DNA from: Desulfocurvus sp.
GTDB taxonomy: Bacteria > Desulfobacterota > Desulfovibrionia > Desulfovibrionales > Desulfovibrionaceae
NCBI RefSeq assembly: GCF_023230885.1
Contig: NZ_JALNWM010000043.1
Span: 1-18,599, forward strand
DNA: 18,599 nucleotides
Direction: 5' to 3'
Position numbers and translations under genes: made by a program. The notes under the pieces are model-generated. The model had not been told where the DNA came from. It was given only the letters and a program-made list of their open reading frames with translations, and ran no database searches. Positions 1-7,326 of the stretch are shown piece by piece (position 1 is the stretch's first letter; each line of letters starts with the position of its first letter).

Positions 1-57
1 CGGGGGAAGGGGAGGAAACCTTTTCTCCTCAAGAAAAGGTTTCCTCCCCTTCCCCCG
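1..57. terminator. Perfect 25-bp inverted repeat, terminator-like hairpin
   Basis: Positions 1-25 and 33-57 are exact reverse complements, with a 7-nt loop (26-32). The arms combine a G-run (CGGGGGAAGGGG) with AAACCTTTTC. The element lies 62 nt beyond the stop of the small minus-strand gene at 119-412, so it probably ends that transcript. The stem is symmetric and could act in both directions. No U-tract outside the stem is visible, because the window begins here and the arms may extend further. Terminators of this look (G-runs plus AAAAGG/CCTTTT) are familiar to me from Desulfovibrio-type genomes; that recollection is not tested here. Confidence 0.65.
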
Positions 58-107
58 TCCGCGTCGGACCCTGTCCGTCCGCGTCGGGCCCCGTCTGTCC
101 GCGTCGG
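57..107. repeat. Short tandem repeat, 20-bp period
   Basis: The 11-mer GTCCGCGTCGG occurs exactly at 57-67, 77-87 and 97-107, a strict 20-bp period. The spacers of the first two units are also similar (ACCCTGTCC versus GCCCCGTCT), so this is about two and a half imperfect tandem units. It sits between the hairpin at 1-57 and the stop codon at 119. No function can be read from it. Confidence 0.7.
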
Positions 108-118
108 TCGGGAGGGCG

Positions 119-412
119 TCAGTCCTTGGCGTTGTCGTCCACTTCCAGCACGTCGCCCAGTTCCGCGCCGAGGATTTTGCCGGGCCATTTGTAGAAGCAG
201 TAGCCCGCGTTTTCGATCTCCTCGACGATGCGGCGCTGCCCGCCCTTGGAGAAGGGCAGGTGCGAGGGCATGAGCGCGCCCTTGATGAGCTTCAGGGGGC
301 CGAACAGATAGAGAATGTTGAAGGGAACGATTTTTTCGGGCTGCTCGTCGCGTTCGATGACGAGATAGGTCTTCGGAAAATTGTCGCCGCTGTAGGTCTT
401 GTACAGCTTCAT
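119..412 (-). CDS. Small conserved-looking hypothetical protein, 97 aa
   Basis: I do not recognise the family. The 97-residue product has no signal peptide or membrane helix. It is mixed alpha/beta in character, with an aromatic N-terminal half (KLYKTYSGDNFPKTYLVIER, FNILYLFGPLKLIKGAL) and an acidic C-terminus (LEVDDNAKD). Its composition is unlike the Arg/Pro/Ala-rich products of spurious frames in this GC-rich DNA, which supports real coding. The ATG at 412 is preceded by GAGGGGAAGG, a good Shine-Dalgarno-like purine run. It is separated by 250 bp from the addB stop upstream on the same strand, and a candidate promoter lies at 543-571. A large hairpin follows the stop. It is probably a stand-alone soluble cytoplasmic protein of unknown role. 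Confidence 0.75.
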   Translation of the reverse strand: MKLYKTYSGDNFPKTYLVIERDEQPEKIVPFNILYLFGPLKLIKGALMPSHLPFSKGGQRRIVEEIENAGYCFYKWPGKILGAELGDVLEVDDNAKD

Positions 413-437
413 CCTTCCCCTCGAATCCGCTGTGCCG

Positions 438-469
438 CCGCCGGGCTCCGTTTTTTCGGATTCCGGCGG
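438..469 (-). other. Leader hairpin upstream of the 97-aa gene
   Basis: CCGCCGG (438-444) pairs with CCGGCGG (463-469). An inner TCCG/CGGA stem (447-450/457-460) closes a loop that is T6 on the plus strand and A6 in the minus-strand RNA. It would sit 26-57 nt upstream of the start codon of the 97-aa gene, in its leader. There is no U-tail on the minus strand, so a terminator for the upstream addB operon is unlikely but not excluded. Confidence 0.3.
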
Positions 470-542
470 TCAGCGGTTCCCTGGTGCGCCCGGGTGTATC
501 ATGGAAGGGATACAGGCGCGTCATTGCGAACTTGCGCGTGTG

Positions 543-571
543 AAGATAGCTCAAAAAGCGTATACCCGCAA
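543..571 (-). promoter_or_regulatory. Candidate sigma-70 promoter for the 97-aa gene
   Basis: Read on the minus strand, TTGCGG (566-571) and TATCTT (543-548) are separated by 17 nt, inside a locally AT-richer patch between two coding regions. The match to consensus is partial (TTG at -35, TAT..T at -10). It would give a leader of about 125 nt carrying the hairpin at 438-469. Confidence 0.3.
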
Positions 572-606
572 TGGGCCCCGGCAGGGATTTTCGGGTTCGG
601 CGCGTG

Positions 607-647
607 GCCGCCGGGCCCGCGGCCCCGTGGGCCGGGGCGGTGGCGGC
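607..647 (-). other. GC-rich stem-loop just after addB
   Basis: GCCGCC (607-612) pairs with GGCGGC (642-647), and GGCCC (614-618) pairs with GGGCC (629-633). It begins 15 nt past the addB stop codon. It lacks a T-tract on either strand, so it may only be a 3'-end structure or a chance product of the base composition. Confidence 0.25.
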
Positions 648-662
648 GCCCGACGGCGGCGG

Positions 663-3590
663 TCAGCGCCGGTTTCCGGATTTTGCGGGCAGCGGACAGG
701 AGAAGCCGAAGGGACACCACTGGCAGTGCGGCCCGGGGGCGGCCTCGAAGCGCTCGTCCTCGCGCATGTGGCGCACCAGGAGGCGCACGGCCAGGGGCGT
801 GAGCTCGGTCAGGGCTGTTTCGCGTTCCTCGGCGGGGACGGCGTTGCCGAACAGCGGCTTTTCGTCGCCGCTGTCGCGCAGTTCCACCCAGGCCGCGTCG
901 GCGGGCAGGGTGCCGGTATCCTTCCAGTAGAGCCAGCCGTAGAGCGGCAGTTGCAGGCTGTGCAGGGCCGCGGCCAGGTCGGTCAGCAGCCCGGGGTCGC
1001 GGCCGGGCTCCCAGGCCTCCACGCGTTCCCACAGCGCCTGGTCGCGCCACAGGGAGAGCGGGGGCGGGGCCAGGGTGCCGGTCTTGTAATCCAGGACGAC
1101 ATCGCCGTCCTGGCGGCGGTCGACCCGGTCGAGGATTCCGTGCAGGCGCAGCCCCAGCCCGTCCACGGCCAGGGGCGCCTCCACGGGGTGCTCCAGCAGG
1201 ATGATGGTCGTCTGCGGCGAGGAGGCCAGGAAGCGGCGCAGGCGTTCGCGGCCGACGGTTTGCAGGCCCAGGCGCAGGTCGTAGGCCATCTGGGCGAAGA
1301 AGGGCGCCGCTTCCAGGCGTGCGCCGAAGTCGTCCAGGAGCGGGGCCGGATCCAGGGCGGCGAGGTCTACGCGCCGCTGGCGCAGGGGCGCCAGGAAATC
1401 CCTGAGGGCGGCGTGGACCAGCACGCCCAGCTCGCGGTGGTCGCCGTCCTCGCTCACGGTGTCGGGCTCGCGCAGGGGGGTCAGGCGCTTGTGGAAGAAG
1501 CGCAGGGGGCAGGAGAGGTAGTCGTCCAGCAGGGAGGCGGAGAGGGCGCGGGTGGCCAGCAGGGTGTTCAGCCGGGCCAGGATCGGCCCGGTCTTGGCCA
1601 CGCCCGGCGCGGGCCGGGGCAGGGGCCGCACGGGCAGGGCCAGGGTTTCCAGGGGGCCGCCGTCGTCGCCCCGGATGATGCGGCCCTGGCGTTTTTCCTC
1701 CTCCCACAGGAGCTGCTCCACGAAGCGGCTGCGCACGCTGCGCCCGCCCAGGGGGCCGCTGCCCGAGGTGCCGGTATGGTAGAGCAGGTGCACCTCGCGG
1801 GCCCCGGCCACCAGCCGGTGGAAGTTGTAGGCCGCCACCTGGGCGCGCTGGCGGGCATCGGGCAGCCCCAGCAGCCCGCGCAGCGGGTCGGGCAGCAGCG
1901 GGTCGTGGGCCGGTGGGCCGGGCAGCTTGTCCTCGGTGGCGTCGAGCACGAAGACCCGGGAGAAGCGCAGCAGGCGCGATTCGAGCATGCCCAGCACCTG
2001 GAGCCCGGTCAGGGGCTCAGCCTCGAAGGGCACGCGTTCTGCGGCCAGCATCTGGCGCAGGATGGAGAACAGCGTCTGGCGGCCGGCGGGGTCGCGGCTG
2101 ACGTGGCTGTCCGTCAGCGCGGGCACGACCGTGGCCGTCAGGCGGTAGAGGCATTCGGCGTCCACGGGGAAGCGGTGCCAGGTCTGTTCGCCGCCCTCGG
2201 GCACCAGGGCCCGGGCCAGCCCGAGCAGGGCCAGTCCGAGGTCTTCCAGGGTGCCCGGGGTCTCGAAGGCCGTGAGGCAGGCGCCCAGGGCCTCGCGCAG
2301 CAGGGCCAGGGCCTCGCCGGGGTCGGCCTCCGGGGGCAGGGTGCCCTCGGGCAGGGTCCGCGGGTCGGGCTCCCAGGCCAGGGGGGCGAACACAGTGCCC
2401 CCCGCGCGGACGGCCCGCTCCATCTCGCGCAGCAGCCCGCGCAGGGGCAGGCCGGGCCGGGGTTCGAGCATCTTCACATAGGGATGGCGGACGAGGGCCA
2501 CCACATCGCGCCAGGCATAGCGCCCCGGGCCGGGCGAGGTTTCCTGGAGCCGCAGCACGGTTTCCACCAGCCGCAGCAGGCTGGAGCGCGCCAGGGGATA
2601 GCCCATCGAAATGTTGACATCCTTGGCGGGCAGGTGGTGCAGGACGGGCATGAGCGCCCCGGTGTCGGGCAGGACCACGGCGGTGTCGGCCGCCTCGGCC
2701 CCGGCCAGCATCGTGCGCAGGGCGTCCAACTGCGAGTGCAGGTCGAAGCCCTCGTGGAAGCGCACCACGGGTGGCTCGCCCTGGCGGGCGGGGCCCAGAA
2801 GCTCGGCCCGGGCGCCCCAGTCGGCCAGCCAGCGGGCGTGCTCGCGGCAGGCCCAGTGCACGCGCCCGGGGTTGCCGACCAGGGCCGGGTCGGAGTGCCA
2901 GACCAGCTGGGCTGTTCCGGCCTCGGCCAGGGCGCGCAGCACGGCCATTTCCGTGCCCGTGGGCGCGTGGAAGCCGACCAGCAGGACCCGGCGTCCCGCC
3001 AGCAGGGCGGGCAGCTCGTCTGCCCGGCGCGCCACCCGGGCGGCGTCCAGGCCCGGGGTGGTCCAGCCCCTGGCCGCCAGGGCGCGCAGGTAGGCGTCGT
3101 GGATGGCCCGCAGCCGTTCCAGCAGGGCGGCGGCGGTGTCGTCCACCTCGCCCTGGAGGTGGTGCAGGTCCTGGGGGCTGGCGCCGTGGCGCAGCAGTTC
3201 CTCCATCAGCCCGGCCAGGTGACGGCCCCAGGGGAAGAAGCGTTCGGGCGCCCCGGCCAGGTCGCGCAGGGGGCCGGGCCGGGGCAGGGCGGCCACGGCC
3301 TCGCGCAGCAGTCCCACGCGGTCGAGCAGGCCCGCCGTGCGCAGGGGCTCGGGGTCCAGCTCGCGCGCCAGGGCGGGCAGCCACTGGTCCACCGCCGTCA
3401 TCTCGGGCAGGAACAGCGGCTTGGGCACGTCGGCGCGGGTGGACAGGTGATGCATCAGGTGCCGCGCCGGGCGGCGGTGGGGGAAGACCACCAGGCAGCG
3501 GCGCAGATCCGTCCCGCCCGGGGCCAGGAGCAGGTCGGCCAGGGCGGCGATGCAGTCCGCCCGCCAGTCCGCCACCAGGACGGGCATCAT
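663..3590 (-). CDS. addB: AddB-like PD-(D/E)XK nuclease subunit, 975 aa
   Basis: Probable second subunit of an AddAB-type helicase-nuclease that resects double-strand DNA ends for RecA. The C-terminal RecB-type nuclease is complete: His726 (GVLVHAAL), Asp821 (HGILDRVD), Asp834 and Lys836 (VVLDYKTG), then LQLPLYGWLY. Cys694 (LSCPLRFF) and the cluster Cys956, Cys959, Cys965 (CQWCPFGFSC) match the AddB/Cas4-type Fe-S staple around the nuclease domain. The N-terminus (CLVVFPHRRPARHL, near residue 32) resembles the beta-strand and loop of divergent AddB proteins but has no GxGKT Walker A, so this subunit probably does not hydrolyse ATP. The start at 3590 is chosen because its ATG overlaps the DUF523 stop (ATGA). 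The frame stays open further upstream, but that part overlaps the DUF523 gene. It is the last gene of the operon. Confidence 0.88.
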   Translation of the reverse strand: MMPVLVADWRADCIAALADLLLAPGGTDLRRCLVVFPHRRPARHLMHHLSTRADVPKPLFLPEMTAVDQWLPALARELDPEPLRTAGLLDRVGLLREAVAALPRPGPLRDLAGAPERFFPWGRHLAGLMEELLRHGASPQDLHHLQGEVDDTAAALLERLRAIHDAYLRALAARGWTTPGLDAARVARRADELPALLAGRRVLLVGFHAPTGTEMAVLRALAEAGTAQLVWHSDPALVGNPGRVHWACREHARWLADWGARAELLGPARQGEPPVVRFHEGFDLHSQLDALRTMLAGAEAADTAVVLPDTGALMPVLHHLPAKDVNISMGYPLARSSLLRLVETVLRLQETSPGPGRYAWRDVVALVRHPYVKMLEPRPGLPLRGLLREMERAVRAGGTVFAPLAWEPDPRTLPEGTLPPEADPGEALALLREALGACLTAFETPGTLEDLGLALLGLARALVPEGGEQTWHRFPVDAECLYRLTATVVPALTDSHVSRDPAGRQTLFSILRQMLAAERVPFEAEPLTGLQVLGMLESRLLRFSRVFVLDATEDKLPGPPAHDPLLPDPLRGLLGLPDARQRAQVAAYNFHRLVAGAREVHLLYHTGTSGSGPLGGRSVRSRFVEQLLWEEEKRQGRIIRGDDGGPLETLALPVRPLPRPAPGVAKTGPILARLNTLLATRALSASLLDDYLSCPLRFFHKRLTPLREPDTVSEDGDHRELGVLVHAALRDFLAPLRQRRVDLAALDPAPLLDDFGARLEAAPFFAQMAYDLRLGLQTVGRERLRRFLASSPQTTIILLEHPVEAPLAVDGLGLRLHGILDRVDRRQDGDVVLDYKTGTLAPPPLSLWRDQALWERVEAWEPGRDPGLLTDLAAALHSLQLPLYGWLYWKDTGTLPADAAWVELRDSGDEKPLFGNAVPAEERETALTELTPLAVRLLVRHMREDERFEAAPGPHCQWCPFGFSCPLPAKSGNRR

Positions 3591-4093
3591 GGCCTGGCAT
3601 CCTCCGCCGGGGGGAGCGGCAGGTCGCTCTCGTCCATGACCCGCACGCCCGCGGCCTTGAGGACGGCGGCGAACACGCCGTCGCCGGGCACGCGCCGTCC
3701 GCTGAAGGTTCCGTCGTAGACCTGGCCGCTGCCGCAGGAGGGCGACCCGGCCTTGAGCACGGCGTGGGTGGCGCCGAACAACCGGGCCAGCCGGAGCCCC
3801 TCCTCGGCGCCCAGTCGGAATTCGGCGCTCTGGTCCACGCCCAGGCGATTGAGCACCCGCGCGGGGCAGCCGGGCCCGCCGGGCAGGATTTCGCACGGCG
3901 GGCGCGGGGTGGGCAGGCCGCCCAGCTGCTCGGGGCACACGGGCAGGGCCACGCCCCGGCGGATGAGGTCCAGCACGGCCTCGTGGGCCTTGCGCTCGCC
4001 ATTGTAGCGGCTGTGAATCCCCGCAAGGCAGGCGCTGACGACGTAGCGCACGGGTTGTTGCCCGGGGGCGGCGGGGATTTCGCGTTCGTTCAT
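3587..4093 (-). CDS. DUF523 (TudS-like) Fe-S desulfidase family protein, 168 aa
   Basis: The protein carries the DUF523 signature blocks: VSACLAGIHSRYNG with Cys22, LPVCPEQLGGLPTPRPPCEI with Cys53 and Glu55, and LKAGSPSCGSGQVYDGTFSG with Ser117 and Cys120. In characterised family members (TudS-type thiouracil and thiouridine desulfidases), three conserved cysteines bind a [4Fe-4S] cluster whose free iron takes the sulfur from the thio-base; nearby Glu and Ser residues are conserved too. The length is typical of the single-domain form, without the DUF1722 extension found in some relatives. It is soluble and cytoplasmic. Its start codon overlaps the addA stop and its stop overlaps the addB start (ATGA both times), so translation is probably coupled. 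The substrate cannot be read from sequence. The family is confident, the activity only moderately so. Confidence 0.85.
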   Translation of the reverse strand: MNEREIPAAPGQQPVRYVVSACLAGIHSRYNGERKAHEAVLDLIRRGVALPVCPEQLGGLPTPRPPCEILPGGPGCPARVLNRLGVDQSAEFRLGAEEGLRLARLFGATHAVLKAGSPSCGSGQVYDGTFSGRRVPGDGVFAAVLKAAGVRVMDESDLPLPPAEDARP

Positions 4094-7000
4094 GGCCGCA
4101 CCTCGCGCACGGTTTTCAGGTCGAGATAGAGGATCACGGCGCGCATGGCGGGCGCCAGGCCGTCCATGCCCGCCAGCAGGGCCATGTATTCGCGGACCTG
4201 GCGCTCGTGGTCCGCGCTGGGCTGGCCGGTCTTGTATTCCACCACCACCGTTTCGTCGGGATCGGTGACCAGCAGGTCCGGGCGGCGCTCCAGGCCCTCG
4301 GGGGTCAGGATGGGGCACTCGGGGTGCCCGCGCCGGGCCCAGCCCGGGAACTCGGGCAGGGCGAGCACCCAGTCCAGGATGCCCCGGACCTCGGCGGCCA
4401 CGGCCTCGCGCGCGGCCTCGCCCGGGGGCAGGATGTCGGCGTGGACGGCCACGGCGGCGCGCGCGGCGCGCTCCGGGTCCAGGCCGCCGGGGCGGCGCAG
4501 GCGGTCCAGGGCGTCGTGGACCAGGGTGCCCCGGGCCCGGGCGTCGAATACGGGGCCGCCGCCGAAGAGCGCCTCGCGCGGCACGTCCTGGCTGAAGTGG
4601 CGGTGGATCTTCAGGCGCGGCAGCCAGGCCATGGGCGGCTCGGGGTCGGCTTCGGGGGCCGGGGCGCAGGCCGGGGGCGCCCCGGCGGGGGCCTCGGGTT
4701 CCGGCGGCACGGGGGCCGGGGCCCCGGGGCGCGTGCCGAATTCGCAGGTCGGCCAGCCGTCGGGCCCCGGGGCCCAGGAGAACTGCTCCGTCAGCACGTC
4801 CAGGGCGCGCACCAGGGGGCTCTTGCCGCGATACTGCCGCGTGGCCGTGAGTAGGCAGTACAGCTCCTGTTCGGCGCGGGTCCAGGCCACATAGAGCAGG
4901 TCGAGCTGTTCCAGCAGGGTCCGCGCGGCGTGCTCGTGGTACGCGGCGCCCATCTCGGGGCACAGGGGCGCCAGCAGGCGCAGCCCCCGGCAGTCCACGG
5001 GCGTGGGCTCCCCGCCGGTGGCGAAGCGCCAGTGGTGGAAGGGCACCACGACCACCGGGAACTCCAGGCCCTTGGCCTGGTGGATGGTCATGATGCGCAC
5101 GGCGTCCACGGACTCGGGCAGGGGCACCTTCTCGGCCGAGGCGCCCGCGTCCCAGAAGTCGAGGAACGCCGCCAGGGACTGGTGCCCGTCCTGTTCGGCG
5201 CGGTGGACGACCTCCATGAAGCGGCGCACATAGGGCGCCCCGTCGGGGTGGCGCTCCAGCACGCGCAGGTCGCGCACGGCCTCGCTCACGGCGTCGTAGG
5301 GCGTCATGAATCCGGCCTTGCGCACGGCGCGGGTGAGGAAGCGCTCGGCCATCCCGGGCCAGTCCTGGCGCAGGCGCCGGTAGAGCCCGCCGTGGTCCTG
5401 CCCGGCCAGCCAGTCGGTCAGCTCCGCCCGGGAGATCCCGGCGCAGGGCAGGAAAATTTCCTCGCCGCTGACGAATTCCCACAGGGCCAGATCGTTCAGG
5501 GGGTAATCCAGGAAGCGCAGCCAGGCCACGAGCTGGCGCACCAGGGGGTGCGCGCCCAGGGCCAGGCTGTTCTCGGTGATCACCGGCAGGCCCCAGTCCA
5601 GCAGCCAGCCCGCCGTCAGGGCTGCCTCGCCGTGGTCGCGCACCAGAACGGCCACTTCGCCCGGGGTCCGGCGCGTGCGCAGCTCGGCGAACAGCAGGCG
5701 CAGGTGCTCGCGCACGGACTCGATCAGGACCTGCTTGTTTTCGTCCCCGGGCTCCACGCGTACCAGGCGCACGAAACCGTCGTTTGCGTCCGCCCGGTCC
5801 TGGCGGCCCGGGGGCAGGGTCTGGGCGCAGCCGGCGAAGGCGTCGGTCATGGCCCCGGTCAGCGCCTCCTCGGCCCCGGCCAGGCCCCTGGGGAGCATGG
5901 CCGAGGCGATGGGCCGGGCCGTTTCCGGCTTCTCCAGGCGGGTGAAGACGCGGTTGTTGAAGTCCACCACCACGGGGCGGCTGCGCCAGTTGTGGGGCAG
6001 GGTGGCGCTCCGGGGCTGGGCCATGGCCGCCAGTTCCGGCTGGACGGGCGCCTCGTCGAACAGGCGCGCGTCGCCCCCGCGCCAGCCGTAGATGGCCTGC
6101 TTCACGTCGCCAACCAGCAGCACGCTGCCGCCCTTGGACAGGCATTCCCCGGCCAGGGGCGACAGGGCGTTCCACTGGGCGCGGCTGGTGTCCTGGAATT
6201 CGTCCACCAGCATGTGGCGCAGGCGCGCGCCCATGCGGCAGAAGGCGTCGGGCGCGCCGCATCCGGCGAGCATGGCCGCGGCCAGGGCCTCGCAGCGCGC
6301 GGCGGGCAGGACGTTGCGCGTGGCCCGCAGCCCGTCGAGCACGTCGAGCATCAGGTCGGCCAGGGCCACCAGGGCGGCCATGTCGCGCGCGCCGCGCAGG
6401 ATGGGCTCCTGTGCGGCGCATGCCTCGTAGGCCGCCCGCAGGGCCGCGTAGGCCGCCTCCAGGGCCGCGCTGCCCCGGCCGCGGGAGGCCGCGTTCAGGC
6501 AGTCGTCCACGCCGGGCTTGGTGGCGTAGGTGCCCGCGGGCAGCTTGTCCCTGGAAGCCAGCCCGGCGCACTTGTCCAGAAGTTTTACGAAATTGGCGTT
6601 TGCCTTCAGCCCGTCCAGCAGCGGACGGACGGCCCGGGCGGCCCGGACGAGGTCGGCGCGCAGGGCGTCGATTTCGGCCTGGATGCGCCGGGGGTCGGTC
6701 TCGCCGGGGGCATCGTTGCGCACCCGCCAGGCCAGCACCTCGCCCAGGCGCTCGCGGAAGCGCCCCCCCAGCTGGAAGCCCGCGCGGCCCTCCAGGTGGA
6801 GCATGGAGTCCAGGGCGGCGGCCAGCAGGCGGCGCTGGGGGCCGTCGTGCTCCTGGGCGGCGGCCACCACGGGGTCGAGCAGCTCGTCGAAGATGTCGCC
6901 AAGGCTGAACAGAGCCTGGAAATCCGGCGCCAGCCCCGCCTCCAGGGCGAACAGGCGCATGATGAGGTGCAGCAGGCTGTCGATGGTGCGGATGTTGAGC

Positions 7001-7326
7001 TGGTCGTAGCGGCGCAGGATGCGGGCCAGCCACAGGGCGGCCTCGTCGCGGCTTCCCTCGGGCCTTGCGCCGTCCAGCGCCAGGGCGCGGGCCTTGAGGC
7101 GGCCCACCACGCGCTCCTTCATTTCGGCGGCGGCCTTGTTGGTGAAGGTCACGGCCATGATCTCGGGCCAGCCGTGGCGCGGGGCCGCGGCCCGCGCGCA
7201 GGCCGGGGGCGCGTCGTCGTCCGCGTCGGCCCCGGCCAGCAGCTCCAGGAAGCGCCCGGTCAGGGCGTAGGTCTTGCCCGCCCCGGCGGATGCCTTGAGC
7301 TGGAGCAGGCGCGCGGGATCAGCCAT
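4090..7326 (-). CDS. addA: AddA-like UvrD-family helicase-nuclease, 1078 aa
   Basis: ATP-dependent superfamily 1A helicase with a C-terminal nuclease, expected to unwind and cut double-strand DNA ends together with AddB. The helicase motifs appear in order: Walker A SAGAGKT (13-19), Ia VTFTNKAAAEMKERV (59-73), II VDEFQDT (374-380), III VGDVKQAIYGWRGGD (405-419), IV HNWRSR (445-450), V TIHQAKGLEFPVV (747-759) and VI LLYVAWTRAEQELY (810-823). A Pro/Ala/Glu-rich linker (about 866-898) leads to the RecB-type nuclease: His937 (GTLVHDAL), Asp1017, Glu1030 and Lys1032 (VVVEYKTGQ), Gln1043 and Tyr1047 (QVREY). Both the helicase and the nuclease look catalytically intact. The ATG at 7326 overlaps the end of the upstream transporter gene by 8 nt, and the stop overlaps the DUF523 start. 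RecB is a less likely label, because the partner is AddB-like and no RecC or RecD is present. Confidence 0.92.
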   Translation of the reverse strand: MADPARLLQLKASAGAGKTYALTGRFLELLAGADADDDAPPACARAAAPRHGWPEIMAVTFTNKAAAEMKERVVGRLKARALALDGARPEGSRDEAALWLARILRRYDQLNIRTIDSLLHLIMRLFALEAGLAPDFQALFSLGDIFDELLDPVVAAAQEHDGPQRRLLAAALDSMLHLEGRAGFQLGGRFRERLGEVLAWRVRNDAPGETDPRRIQAEIDALRADLVRAARAVRPLLDGLKANANFVKLLDKCAGLASRDKLPAGTYATKPGVDDCLNAASRGRGSAALEAAYAALRAAYEACAAQEPILRGARDMAALVALADLMLDVLDGLRATRNVLPAARCEALAAAMLAGCGAPDAFCRMGARLRHMLVDEFQDTSRAQWNALSPLAGECLSKGGSVLLVGDVKQAIYGWRGGDARLFDEAPVQPELAAMAQPRSATLPHNWRSRPVVVDFNNRVFTRLEKPETARPIASAMLPRGLAGAEEALTGAMTDAFAGCAQTLPPGRQDRADANDGFVRLVRVEPGDENKQVLIESVREHLRLLFAELRTRRTPGEVAVLVRDHGEAALTAGWLLDWGLPVITENSLALGAHPLVRQLVAWLRFLDYPLNDLALWEFVSGEEIFLPCAGISRAELTDWLAGQDHGGLYRRLRQDWPGMAERFLTRAVRKAGFMTPYDAVSEAVRDLRVLERHPDGAPYVRRFMEVVHRAEQDGHQSLAAFLDFWDAGASAEKVPLPESVDAVRIMTIHQAKGLEFPVVVVPFHHWRFATGGEPTPVDCRGLRLLAPLCPEMGAAYHEHAARTLLEQLDLLYVAWTRAEQELYCLLTATRQYRGKSPLVRALDVLTEQFSWAPGPDGWPTCEFGTRPGAPAPVPPEPEAPAGAPPACAPAPEADPEPPMAWLPRLKIHRHFSQDVPREALFGGGPVFDARARGTLVHDALDRLRRPGGLDPERAARAAVAVHADILPPGEAAREAVAAEVRGILDWVLALPEFPGWARRGHPECPILTPEGLERRPDLLVTDPDETVVVEYKTGQPSADHERQVREYMALLAGMDGLAPAMRAVILYLDLKTVREVRP

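Noticed and set aside
399..3719. Very long open frame on the plus strand opposite addB
   Set aside because: The product is Gln/Gly/Ala/His-rich with no domain pattern, and it lies antisense to a protein with clear nuclease and Fe-S motifs. High-GC codon bias keeps antisense frames open. The same applies to the plus-strand frames at 4930-7434, 7274-10522 and 15869-18280 and the minus-strand frame at 13095-15242.
3591..3938. Upstream extension of addB to an earlier in-frame start
   Set aside because: It would run through the DUF523 gene with a low-complexity Arg/Pro/Ala sequence. The ATG at 3590 forms the ATGA overlap and begins the conserved N-terminus.
4094..7033. Upstream extension of the DUF523 frame giving a protein of over 1100 residues
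   Set aside because: The extension is Arg/Pro/Gly-rich and overlaps addA out of frame. The DUF523 domain starts right after the ATG at 4093, which overlaps the addA stop.
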